Assembly (NCBI GenBank): GCA_022577435.1
Contig: JAKOON010000002.1
Coordinates: 558,001 to 622,000, forward strand
DNA length: 64,000 nt
Reading direction: 5' to 3'
Source of the DNA: Embiotoca jacksoni
Lineage: Eukaryota; Chordata; Actinopteri; Embiotocidae
The stretch's first letter is position 1. Each line of letters starts with the position of its first letter. The notes under the pieces are model-generated. The model was not told where the DNA came from. It saw nothing but the letters and a program-made list of their open reading frames with translations, and searched no databases. The position numbers and the translations under genes are program-made. Below, piece after piece: positions 24,601 to 37,600 of the stretch.

Positions 24601-25555
24601 TGTTGATGCAGGGGTCTTTTTTTCTGTGTCAAAAAATTGTGATCATACACAATCATTTGGATTCATGGTGCTTCGCTTCTCTGTGGAATATCCCGCCAAG
24701 ATATTGGTTTCATTCCCGTCTGTGTAATCCTGCAAAATCAGTGGTGAAGAGTCATAAAAAACACAATGAATTTACACATACTCTGATGCTCTTCTGGAAC
24801 GAGGAACACTGAAACCAAGGGTAGAAATACTACACTCGAATGCATTAGAGTCAGATGAGGTTTTGTTGTCGGCTGTTTTTGTCAGCAGTAATGCTATTTA
24901 CATTGTTCAGTATGTACAGTAGAGAATCTCCCAGAGATGTTAAGTTCTGTAAAGCTGCAATGGGGTAATCCTTTATATTCCTCACATTTGAAAGTCCTTA
25001 GATGAAGAGCCATAGGAGTCCCCATCAACGTATTTTGAGTGTTTAATAATGGACTTGCTGCTGTATTGCGAGTCTTGACTCTAACACTGTACGAGGAGTA
25101 TCAATAATCTGCTCTCTGAAGCAATGAATGTACACAACACGCAAACTCAAAGTCAGTAAATATCAAGATTTTAAAGAAACAATTGTAAAATCATAGATGG
25201 GCATTATGGTTCTTCATCTTAAGGATTGATTTTCTCACACAAATCAAGACTTTAAATACATTAAATCTTTTTTTGTTTTATCATAAAGGTATTCAAGAAA
25301 GTCGAGTGTTAAATGCACTGTACAACCTTGTATAATTTTTTTTTTCAAAATATATTTTATCCCAGTGTGTTTAGTTGTTTTTTTTCTTTTTTATCTTACA
25401 GAATCCTGTATACATGGAGTCTGCATTGACATTAGGTGATATCCTGATCATTGGAGAGGACAGAAGAGAAGGAGAGAGTAGAGGGGGTAAAGAGAAAGAG
25501 GAGAAAGAGGAGAAAAGAGAGACAGAGAAGTTGTCCAGTGCCTTTTTTGCAACCC

Positions 25556-25609
25556 TCAGTGAAGACGCTGCACTCCATACCGAGGCTCTCGTCTGTCCCG
25601 CACCTCAAT
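25556..25609 (-). CDS. candidate terminal coding exon of lhfpl4
   Basis: After the acceptor GTTTTCTGCAG the minus strand reads IEVRDRREPRYGVQRLH and a TGA at 25556-25558. The phase-0 start fits the upstream 17-nt exon. If the microexon were skipped, reading would stop at the second codon. The opposite strand has its own splice-like pair (25401 and 25681) around a Glu/Lys-rich frame, so strand assignment is not fully safe. Confidence 0.4.
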   Translation of the reverse strand: MEVRDRREPRYGVQRLH

Positions 25610-28600
25610 CTGCAGAAAACAAAACAGAAGAATCACTACTGTGCTGTAAAATATCATTAATGAACATTTATGAAATTACAGGTAAGATTTACCAAAGTTA
25701 ATCAGTTTCCTAGTCAAAACAGAATCAAAATAACCTGAGTGATGTCATAGTTGTATCAGGGTTATCAGGGCCGATTAAAAAGGTGCAACTGAGCAGTATA
25801 ATGGAAAGTATGGATTATGTTATATTTGGTGCTCGACCCACAGAGGGACAAAAGATCAGGATATATCTCAGCCTCTAGTTTGACTTTTCCTTATAAAATA
25901 TGTGTCTTCAAAGTCCACTAACTTAATTTAATATACAACAGGGCATTCAAGGATAGGCAAAAGTTGCCGTATGATTTGTTTCAGTGCCCCATTGTCACTG
26001 TATTGAAAACGCTCTTAAATACTGTTGGCTGCTATGCTGCTGCTATAACTGGTGAAAATCCAATCAAACTTATCGTTTGTCATAGTAACACAATGACCTT
26101 TCTGGTGCAAGGAGCACTGATGTCAAGAAAACTAGCCGACAATGAAATACGTGGAAAAATGTCTAAATGTAAACAGAGCTCAATCATATAAGTACGCCCT
26201 CAACACCGCATCCAAGTTGTAAAATCAATTGCTAATTGAGCTTGACTTTTGTAAACAACTACCCATTGTTGAGAGTAGGTCCCCATTATTTCACTTGAAA
26301 ATATAATTCGTATATGTCGTGTGCACAGTATGTGAGAATATTGAGGGATATGGAGAGAAGTGATACATGACCATACGGTCTGTTGGGTTTCACAGTCTGT
26401 GGGATTGTTCATGAACACTAAGAAATAAGAGGCCCCCAATAAGCCTGTCAGCTAATATGGTTGGTCATTGTAATTTACAAAGATACACGTTGAAGTATTC
26501 TTAAAATATAAAGCAAATAAAATGTATAAAGCAAATGTAAACTTACTCTTGACACAGCAAAATCTGTAAAGACAGAAAAAACAGAAGTGTTGGCATATAC
26601 ACTGTGAGACAAGACAAGAAAAGTGCATATTCGTGCAAAACCTGAATATGCTTAGGTAAGTATGAGTAAAGCATTTAGGTCATCACTTCCTGGTGAACAA
26701 GAAGGCCTTCATTTGCTACCTATGTCCAGCTCATGTCCACATTTTGTTTTCATAGACATGTATTTCCTCCTAAATTGTTCTAGGGCATTTTAATCGATCA
26801 TATTCTGCACCGTAAAAAAGAAAAGACTGTGAAAACTCATAACAAACAAAACAAAAAGTGAGTTAAAAGTAAATCGAAGTCTTAATTTTCTATATTAAAT
26901 CAATCCCTAACTGTATTAATCTAAGAGCTTTAACTTTCTCCAATTCATATGATACATTTTCAATTTACTTAAAGCAAATCCAATCCATGTACTTCATCCA
27001 CTTGCAGTTAAGCTTACTTCCCCTTTACTTATTAATAAATGCAAATAAATAATTATTTACTGTTTCAAGCTTTATCCCTCATGACAAACTTAAGCTGCAC
27101 TGCTGGCAGTGAAGCCTAGAAATTCTATTCCTCAATGACCCTGTGACTGAAGGGCCTGACACAGGAAATGTTGACACAAATACAGACCTTACTTAGTAAG
27201 GAGATTATCGGACTCCTCAAGAATTAGATGGCAAAACAAACAAACCAAAAATACATCAACCATGCAATTTCTTTTGTGAGGAAAAGGTATTTCTGAATTT
27301 TTTTTTTTATCATAATGCAATGCATGTTTTTATGTTACTTAAACTTGATAAGTCAAACAATTTATTTGATGTATAGTAAACTGATTTTGAATTCTGAAAG
27401 TGAAAAATATTTATTATGGGCCTACGCAAGAGATTTTGCTCCACAAAGGATATAGTAATGTCTTCAGTGAAAATAGTTTTTTCAACAATCCTCAAAACAC
27501 AGTTTGACAAATCTTTGTTGCTTTGCAAGGAATCACAGGTCACGATTCAAAGTTATCAGGATCAACTGATGCTGGGAAAAACAGAGTAGCTTGATTTATT
27601 ATCAAATACAGTTTTCTATGCCAAACAATGAGTGATTTGTATGCCAATGAATCGTCTCAGTTTCACTTTTCACAGTGTATGTACTAATGTACTTTTCCAC
27701 TTTTGGCCATCATAGGGTTTCATGGACTGTTCATTGGCTAAGCTGAAGGGACATTTGTTTTTTTAATGAAAGAAATATGGGCAAAAAAAGAAACCTCACG
27801 CAGCTGATGAAGCATTAGATGAGTTAAATGTGTAAAATCACTGAGACTGTCAGTGAGGTTAATCAGATAAGAACAGAAAGACACGCCCACGCTCTGGAAT
27901 ATCTCCAGTTACCATGGAAACCATCATGGAGATAGACCGTCGGAGAACCGAGACATCTTATGTCACTATTCTCTCTCTTTATCTCTGTTCTCCTCCTTTC
28001 CTTCTTCTACTCCGTATTGGTCTCTATCTGTCTGTATATCTCTCATGCTCTCAGTTTACTTTGTCCTAAGTCATAGATATTTTTTTATCTGCCTCTCTTT
28101 AACTCACACTCTACTTCTTTTTTTTTTTTTTTTTTATGCTTTTGTACAATGGGTTTGTGGAGTTAAATCAAACACATAACACATATATAAGGATACTTTT
28201 TTATTGTTTTGCATTATGTATTTTTTGTATTTTGTCCCTTTCACCACCTTCTTCTGCCATTACTTTCCTCCTTTCTTCTTCTCTTTTCATGGAGCTGAAA
28301 CAGTGTGATTCAACTGTCCTGATGCAACATTATGCAAACTGTCAGAAATCCTCTGGAGGACTCTCACCCACTCTCGAATTCAGCACTGAAAGCAATTTGG
28401 CTGTAGATACTAAGGTCAGGTTTGGAGGGTATTCGTTTTAAAATGAACTGGGTAAATCTTGTTCATGTTAATGGCCTCACAGTTGAAGCCTAAAAAAATG
28501 AGACTTGAAGGAGAAGGGACTTGGCTAACCCTCCTTCAGAGACTGAGTCACTATTATACTATTTGATACATTTTTCTTTTGCTTATATATTTATGCAGGT

Positions 28601-31600
28601 TTACAGTGTGAGGGTTTTAAAGGCTTAACATGTTCATGTAGATTTAGATAAAAGCAGCTTATAGTTATAATTCTGCAAAAAGAAATTATCTTTTGATCAG
28701 GGTAATTAAACCCCTCTCCTAAACAATTATTGTCCAATCATAGCATAGCAAGTTTAACTTTTTTCAATTTCTCTACATTGCAGTAGTGTACATGAGGTTA
28801 CAGTCAGAAATATACTCTGTACAAGGGGCAATCAAAAAGCTCTGAGATGCATGCGAATGGAGCACAGCACCATGTTTTTCACTGAGCAGAATGACACTAG
28901 GTATTCTCAGTTACATCGCTTGATCAAAAACAGCACCTGAGTTACACGCATTCTTGTGAGCAGTGGCATATGAGTGTATGGGCGTTTGCAATTTCATCAT
29001 CAAAATAAGCAGAGAGCACACGTCAAATTTTGTTTCAAACTCTGGAAATCGACAACAGAGACCCTTGAAATACTTCAGAAAGTCTACAGCAATGAGCCAG
29101 GTGAAGAGGTTTGAGTGGCATTTGCATTTTAAGAGGGACAGAAGGTCACTGTCCAAGACCAAAGAAGGCCCGCAAAGTCAGTAGTGCAAACAGGTGGGAT
29201 TTCTTAGACATTCAGAGGGTTGTGCACCGAACATTTTCTCCCACTGGGTAACATTGTCAACACCGAGTTCTACTGTGATGTCCTGAGTTGTTTGAGGGGA
29301 AACGTATTACACAAATGGCCTCAACTGTGGCGCAATGGCACTTGGGGTCTCTAACATAACAACACACCCACTCGCAGCACTCTCACCACCACCATTACTC
29401 GCCAAATGTTTCTGTTCCTTTAAAGATTTGACACAAAATTAGATGTGCACTCTCCACTCAAGTTTCAGCTCCGTGGTGAAATGTGCATGTACAAGTGGTC
29501 ACAAGAACGTGTATACCTCATGTGCAGATTTCGATCAAGCAACGTGATTTGGAGTACTTGCTAACAAAGTTTATTGCTTTCTCTTGGTCCATGCACATCA
29601 CTGGGTTGTGCTCCTTTCGCACAGGTGAACAGGTGCAGTCTGAACTTTTTGACTGCCCCTCATATGTTCGTGTTTGGAGGTGGGTGTTATGGCGTGGGGG
29701 TAAACAGATTTAAACATTAGCAAAGCTGATATTCTCATTGCCTGTGCAACATGAGTAATGTGTAATTGCCCATGTTGCCAATTGCCCCCAAAAAAATCCA
29801 TGATGTTTCTTTCTGACACTATCTTTCTCTTTACCGGTCGTCTCTTTGTGTCTGTAATTTAAAGTTTGCAAAGAGAGTGCTGCGGGTAGTCCGGTCCAAC
29901 TGTTGATTTCAGGGTTGAGTATCTTTACACAGTAGGCTACACCTCTGTATAACGTTACTGACAGAGTTCATATTTGTATTTTGCTGTTTGTTGTTATGCG
30001 GTTCAGACCAGCTGTCATAGCTGTATGTGATAAGCTCAATTAGCTCGTCATCCATCTATCTACTAAACGGAGGTAATTTCATGTAGCGGACAAACCAGGC
30101 GTACTGATCTTGTTTGGAGAAGTCAAAACTGATTTTTAGTGCAGCTAATGAAAACCCAAACCCAACTGAAAGACAATCTAAATGCTGTCGATAAATGTTT
30201 TTTCAGTGTCTGTTCCTCACTGGGTCCATACAATCTAACCTTACAATAGCAGTTATAGAATAAGCGGGTAAAGCAGGGCAACAATATATACATTCTGTCA
30301 AACTGCTAAAACACTGAGAGTAGGTGTTTTACTGAAATCTGTCACCCATCGGATTCTGTGTCCTGCCCTAACATTCTTAGCCTCACCACTCATGTCTAAA
30401 CATAACCAATACTGTTGGTGACAGAGTTCAGTGTAACACCAAACTGAGGGCCAGCTGCCTGAATGTTACAAATTACACCTTCAAATAATGTATTGAAACG
30501 TACGTAACATGTGTACAGTAACTTACTTTACTAATGTAAAATTGTAATGCCCTAAACCATGATCTTTTCCCAACCCAACTACATTGATGCCACCTTGTGT
30601 GTCTGTGAGATGCCAGCCGGCTGAAATTAATATCAGTGATACAACAAAAGTCAGAACAAGTCAAACATAAACATCAGAAAATAATAAAATGGATTTCATA
30701 ACTAACATGATCAAAATATATGTTTTTGGTCATTATTATTGTTTATGTGTTTTTTTTTTTTTAAATCTTTTTTTACTTGCCTTTGTTGTCTGTCTGCAGA
30801 TCATCAAGATAGAAGTCCGTCTGCCGGTTGCCCAGCACGAAGGCCAGGAAAGAGAGGATGAGGGCGTCCAGGATGCCCATGATGGCCAGCATGTAGGCCC
30901 AGCGTACAGAGCAGTCGCCCAAGGAATATTTCCCCGTCTGCTCCCCGCACATGTCCCGGATCACTTCGGCATCCCATCCGTCAGGGAAGATCATGCAACC
31001 CAGCACCAGGCACACTCCTGCATTAGGGTAAAGGTGAGGATATAAGTTAAGTTAGCGTGACTAGAGTGAGAATTAGAATTGTATGGAACTGCAACTTTGG
31101 CCCAACAGTGGGTTAGATAAAAACTCCGCTCATCTCTGGATCCAGAAGTGTGCGGTAGCTAAGCTTTCCCGGACAGGTATGTCAGTTTCCTCCTGCATAA
31201 CGTTTGTATGTTGGTGTGGGTCTGCTCCTTCTTCAGTCTTTAGAATCTGACAGTCCGCTGCACCACAGTGGTCTTAAAGGGAATGAGAGGAGCTCAATGT
31301 AATTGGTCATGATTAAAGCCAGATGTGACACACCTTCTAATGATCTATTTCACTTATCTAACCACTCCACCACACAGTACCAGAATTGCGCCTGCGCTTG
31401 TGTTCACCAAAAGAATGAACAATTTCGCCACACCTAATTGTGCTCCCAGCTCATCAGCGCCTATGCTGCACCTGGGTGGTTGAAAATAGGGCCCACAGAC
31501 AGTGTGGTGTGTGCGTTACCCCTACTTTGCTGCAAAGTGGCAGGTTGCTTGCATGCATTTGTGTGTCTACACCGGCAGCATGTCACTGGCAGCATGTCGC

Positions 31601-34600
31601 CGGCAGCGTTACTACTGACACTTCTGGCATTGAATCACTGGGTTTCCCTTTGATAACGGCCATCAGTAATGAATGTTTGAGGTCCGGCAAGTTAAGAGTT
31701 GAGGCCAAAACGCTGGCCAATTTTTGTTGTTGTTGTTTTGTTTACCTTTCTTCAGCACAAGACACATGTGGCACAAACACCAAAAGAGGAAAGAGAGAAA
31801 TGGGAAGAGAGCCCTGAAAAAAAATGCTGCCCTATTATCACCATCATTTATTTATGATCTATGTTGGGTTTCTGCTATGATTATACAGGTATGGTGCACA
31901 TGTGATCACAGATCTATTCCCTATTTATTATTGCTTAAAACCTCAGGCAGCAAGTGAAAAATAGGCGTCGGGTCTATCCTCGAGATGACGTACCACACAT
32001 TGCAAGGTATGACTCGCGTAGGCTGTGTTGCTGCTCTAACCTCTTAAAATGGGTACTTCAACTGAAAATCAAGACGTCACATGCAAGCCATGCAGGCAGA
32101 GTATATATATTGTATATATATATATATATGCATATTAGTATGTGACACTATCCAGTAACATTTAACTATTTTTCATTAAAAAAAAATCGGAAAAGCTAGT
32201 TACCTACATACCAACATTTATGAAATATGTCAAATCTGCAGATTTCCTAAATAAATGTGACATATTTCTTTAATAATTCAACTTAACTTAGCAACCACAC
32301 ATGCTGGTTCAGTATGACCCCAGGTTCAATAGACTCTCACTTAACTCAACACAGCTGATGTAAGCAGGGTGTGGACAGCTGTGTTAGTCGTGAGACAGAA
32401 TAAAGATGGAGTATACATTATACATTATTGGCCTGTATACATTATTCACATTGAGACATTTGAAAGAGGGTAGGAATTTCAAACACAGATCACATATAAC
32501 CCTGCATGCCCAGAAATAAAAGACAATGTATGCAACACACACACACTGGGGAAATGGATACATGCAATTTGGACACTGCAACACAAATGGTAATCTATAC
32601 CTTACACCTCTGCTCATTCATCAAAGTGAGCATCACTGAGGAGCTGATTGTGCCACATTCATTGCTCCCCAGCATTAATAAATGGCAGTCAGCCTGTGCC
32701 TGAGGGTCTGTAAGTAAAGCAGTGGCTTCCACTGGGAGATGGGGAACATACATGGCAGACGTCATGCTGGATCTTCATTCCAGACTAGACATGTCTTTTC
32801 CACGGGCAACATCACTTGTGATACACATGAAAAGTCAAACAGATTTGGCTGAGTCTGTGATTATTACGCTTCAGTCCAATAAATGTTCAAAAGGTTTAAC
32901 ATCTGGAACTCAATTGGCGTGCTATTGTGAATATTTTAAGTGGCTGTGTGTGTGTGTTTAAGTGTGTGTGTGTGCTAAAGGATGTTGGGAATGCTTTCAA
33001 ACCCAGTAGCTGCTGTGTGGAATAAAGTATACAGTAGCACACAAATCACCAACTGAAATGTAAACCAGAGGGTAGTAGTACATCTTTTAGTAAATTGCTT
33101 TTAACAACCGATGAGGTAGAGTCAAAGAATCAAAAGGTCAACTGCAAGTTTACGCACCCTTCAAATATTTACATCACTCTGGTGTCATGCTTTGTTGTCC
33201 ACACAGAGGTTTTTAAAAGTTTCCATTAGATGATGCATCCATCAAAACTGAAATGGCAAAGCATGCTGGGAGATACAACAGAAACACATTTTTCTTTGCC
33301 TTGAAGCCACTGAGTAGGCATGTGTTTGCTTGACAACTAAATCTGCAGGCATACCAAGACATGTAAACAAACTTGTGTTGGTAAATTTATCTTACGAGCT
33401 AACAAACATGCATCTTGTCAGAGGTTTACAGATATGTTTGTAAAAAACAAATTAATTATACCCTTACAACTAATGTTTGCAGCACTTTTCTTTACATTTG
33501 TTTGGTTGCCTGAAGTTTGAATATTGAGCGTTTGGGCCTGTAAATACAGTGAAGTTTTTCTTCTAGTGGTCTTCCAGTATTATATGTGCCTCTCCTTTTA
33601 AGGTAATGCTGAGAGATTAGAGGGATTCAGTATGTTGCCTCAGTATATCCGGTTCTGGGTTTCTAAATACAACAAATATTTGAAGTCTTTCAAATATTTT
33701 TTATTTAAATATAAAAATATTTTATTTTTATTCCTGGCACAATGCCAAGACAGTGCAAATTCAGGTATTTTGGTGCAGCACAAGGGTCTTTTTTTCCACA
33801 GTTGCGCTGATTTTCAATTTTTGTTGACCAAGGTGACCCGGCAGCGCAGAGATGGGTGGAACAGTGCAACAGTTAAAGATGCGCCAGTCCAGTGCATTTC
33901 TGGTATCAAGTTAAACTTGTGCCTGTGCCTCTGCCAGCTCAGACCAGGTTTAAGTCCGGCACAGATGACTGAGAGCTGTTTCAGTGCGCAAGAACGCACA
34001 TGAACAGACACATCCAAAATCCCACATAAAGGTTGGATGGATGTGCCCTTGTGCGAGCCCTCCCCATAATTCACTGTGAATATGGGTCTGGCTGCGCTCC
34101 ATAGGGAATCATCTGCAGTTGTTCCATCCTATGGGCGTACACCTCGGTTTAATTTTAACCAATCGAAAACGGCCGACATTGTACTGCCGCAACTACCAGG
34201 GGCCGTGTCCACCCAAGTGTTTTTTCCTGAGCGCAGCGTATTTGTGAAGTTGTTTTTAATGAACACCAGCAGCGTGACCAGGTACCAAGCACTAAACGTT
34301 CAGCATTTTTTTTCGGTCACCGGTTGAGTTTGCCACTGTCTTCAGCCATCCAATCACAGTGAAGGAGACGCGGGTCCACCCTTCAGAGTTGCTGTGCAAA
34401 TGCTAAAACGAGCCGAGCCATTAGACTGTTATCACAGCGAAGAAAACTAAAGCTGTGAGTCACAGTCGGAGCAGCCAGGCTTGGGTGGATGTCCTTGGTA
34501 ATAAATCCAACCTACATAAACAATGAAAACTTTTTTTTTAATGCAACCTTTTAATTAAATTAATCAAAAGAAAAATTAAACTGATTTTTGTCTATTGAAG

Positions 34601-37600
34601 TGGATGAGAATTAAGCAGTTGGAGTACATTGTGAGGCAGTGGCCCATCTCAGCCATGAACTATAAAAGGAAACTCAGGTTAACTACAAATGATTTGCAAT
34701 TAAATTACACATAAAGGTGTAATAATACAAAAGCCTTTCCATCTTCTCATGGTAATCTCGCCAGCCGTGCAAGACCTGTGTCACTGCGTCACTTACTCGA
34801 TTAGGACATATAACTAATGATTGCAAAATAATTTACGGTGGGACCTATCCAGGCACCGCGGCTTCCTCCCACCAGCGAGAAACATGCATGCTGAGGTTAA
34901 TTGGTGTTTCTAAACTGCCCTTTTTCTGTCTGTCTTTCTGTGCTGGTCCTGTGATGGACTGGCGACCTCTCCACCTGTCTGCTGAAAGTCAGCTGGGATA
35001 GGCTGCATCTCCCCCGTGACCCTGTTCAGGATAAAGCGGGTATAGATGATGGATGAATGGATGGAAAATAATTTAGGCAGACTCAAAGCATTAATGCAGT
35101 TTATTTATTAACACTACAACATCAGTAATGTTTGGAGTACATTTCTCTTCATCAGTGTTGTTAATACATAAATTACATGGGGAGCTTTAAGTGTGAGTTA
35201 AATTACCTCTGCTCATTCTTCAACATTGTTCCATTATGTGATTTTACTATATTGAATGGGTGTTCTGTGTTCACTTTTTCATTTAATAATGCTGCTGTTT
35301 GGCATCTATAAGGCAGGGTTTTGTCTTGTATCATGAACCTTCCTACACTGGGCAGCGGTTTTCATAATACTGGGGGAAGAGTTACTTATAATACTAGTTA
35401 GCTCTTCACAAGTCATTTTGACATGATCAGAGCTTGTGGCCAACTCGTAGTATCATAAATTTGGTAACCAGAGAACTGAACCTGCAGACAAGTATGTCAG
35501 TTTTCTCCGGTGTAAAGTTTGGATGGCAGTGTCGGTCAGCTCCTTCGTTCCTAAAACAGTGATAGTCTGCTGCATCACAGCGTTCTTAAAGAGAATCAGA
35601 AGAGCTGATTTAATTTGCCATGACTGAAGTGAATTGTGATGCACCTTCTAATTACCTATTCCTCCATCTTAGGCTGTTGGGTTTGTCAACTTGTGCATTG
35701 TATCATAATTGGGACCGAAATGAATAAAAAAAAAAAAAAAAAAAAAAAAGTTTTTTGAATCAAAATACAAAACACCAACAGGCAACCAAACTGTAGCATC
35801 CAGTCTCACCAAAGTCTGCAGTTAACCAGGACAACAGTATGTAACAGGCTAACAATCAGTGGGTGGACCATCTGACTCTGGTACATGAACAAATCTGAAC
35901 GCTGTAGCTGCTAATAATCAATTAGTAGTCGTGACACAGACACTATTAGGCTAAGGTACAATATACTATGTTAAAAAAAATTAACAAAATGTTCAGTCTG
36001 GTGGTTGTTTACATTTAGAATCATTACTGACTTTGCCGTTAATCGTTTTGTTAACAGGCTCATGATTTTGTATTTATCCTTAATGGAACACAGTGCGAGA
36101 TGTTTTTTTGGTACAGAAATTCACAAAAGACTGCAATAAAACAGTGGAAAAGTATAAACTATTGGACCTTTTAAAGCAAACTAAACCTTGTCACACCATA
36201 TGAAGGTTAGTTTGGTGAATTAATGGTTGTCAATCATATGGGATAAGGTAAGGCCTATTAAATGTGGGGTCACTTTAATGACTGGCTACTCACTGGAAGC
36301 GGAACATACCAGCAATAAAAGGCACTGGACTTTACTGAGCTGTAGCAGAAAATAAACATGCAGCCTTATAAATATTTAATTTAGCTGGACTCAAAAATAT
36401 GAATGAATTTCAACAAAGCTGTAAGAGAGTGGCAAAGAATGTTTTACTTGTGTGGTCGGAAAGTGGTTGATCTGAGTGTATTATAGTGAAGACCATCATT
36501 CATTTGGTTGAACGGTTGAACCCTGTCACATTAGTGTTTTCCTCTGAAGACCCTGTTTTCCAGATTCTGGTCATCCATCATGAGAAAATGGTGGGCGGTG
36601 AACTTGTGGTAACAGATGAGGGAGGATATGAGATTAGTCATCACCTGTCTGTGTAAACATGCAAACATGAGGAGTCTTATTTCAAACTGAGATTTTCACT
36701 GTTTTAAAATGTGACTGCTCCACCGACAAAATGATTGCAGGCGTAATGGGAGAATGTAATGAGAGAATATAATGACGATAATACAGTAAGTAATGAGAGC
36801 ATAGAAGAGCAACGCAAGTAATCATCGTGGGAAATCACTGCGTTATTAGTTTCTCTTATGGCCTTTATGCAAGATATTAACATAGATGAAAGATGATAAA
36901 ATCATTAACTGAGTAATGAGCATCAGGTAAAATGTTTTATGGATTTTTGATGAATGTTTCCCCATCAGGCATGAAGACCGTTCAAAGTTATTGAGTGTGA
37001 GCTATTTAAAAGCATGGCTGCAGAGCCACTCGGAATAATCCTTATGGGGACAATACTTTAACCTCATTGCAACTCATTAATCAGCCATCTTCCTTTGTAA
37101 AAAATGTTATTAACTCTTATTTGTTTTCAAAAAACAGTACAGTATGTGTGGTGGAGCAATTTTCTCCAATTATAGTGTCATATTTGTGTTGTGAGCAACT
37201 AACATTAATTTTCCTCAATCAAATCATGTTTCGGCAGGAAATTAAATTTTACCATGTGATAAACTACAGCTACTTATGTCCTGGGTTTATTTTTTATAGC
37301 ACCAGACATTGGTTTGTTTGGTAATTACAAAATCGTAGAACCAAAGTAATTTCTAAGTTCTTGGAATGGAGAACATTAACATAAAAAAAGGTACAGTGGT
37401 ACAACAGTTGTGTGACATCTGAGAGCTCTCCATCTTCAACTGGAGCATTTAAGTGTACACTAGCAAGCTAAAAATAACCCCCACCTTCCTACAACCCAAG
37501 AAAAGCCCTTTGAAGTTGTTGGGGTTTTTCCTCTTCCTTCCTCCCCTTCACTCTCAAGACACTGTGTTCTGAACTTGGAGAAGAGGAACTTCAAAGGCGG

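Larger units (their letters stand above)
18766..25555 (-). other. probable long 3' UTR / 3' flank of lhfpl4
   Basis: There is no convincing exon in this 6.8 kb AT-rich stretch. Apart from two inverted-repeat elements (20718-20918 and 21030-21629) it looks largely single-copy, which suits a long neuronal-type 3' UTR on the minus strand. A TIR-like pair 'ttggttctcaaa' / 'ttttgggaacc' at about 23459-23548 may mark one more short hAT-like element. This assignment depends on the terminal exon at 25556-25609 being right. Confidence 0.3.

Noticed and set aside
25375..25701. plus-strand Glu/Lys-rich frame with splice-like ends (acceptor before 25402, donor at 25682)
   Set aside because: Kept only as a caution. 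No partner exon was found, its charged stretch comes from GA-rich simple sequence, and the minus-strand reading fits the lhfpl4 phases.
30689..31045. 118-residue plus-strand frame
   Set aside because: It is the antisense shadow of lhfpl4 coding exon 2.
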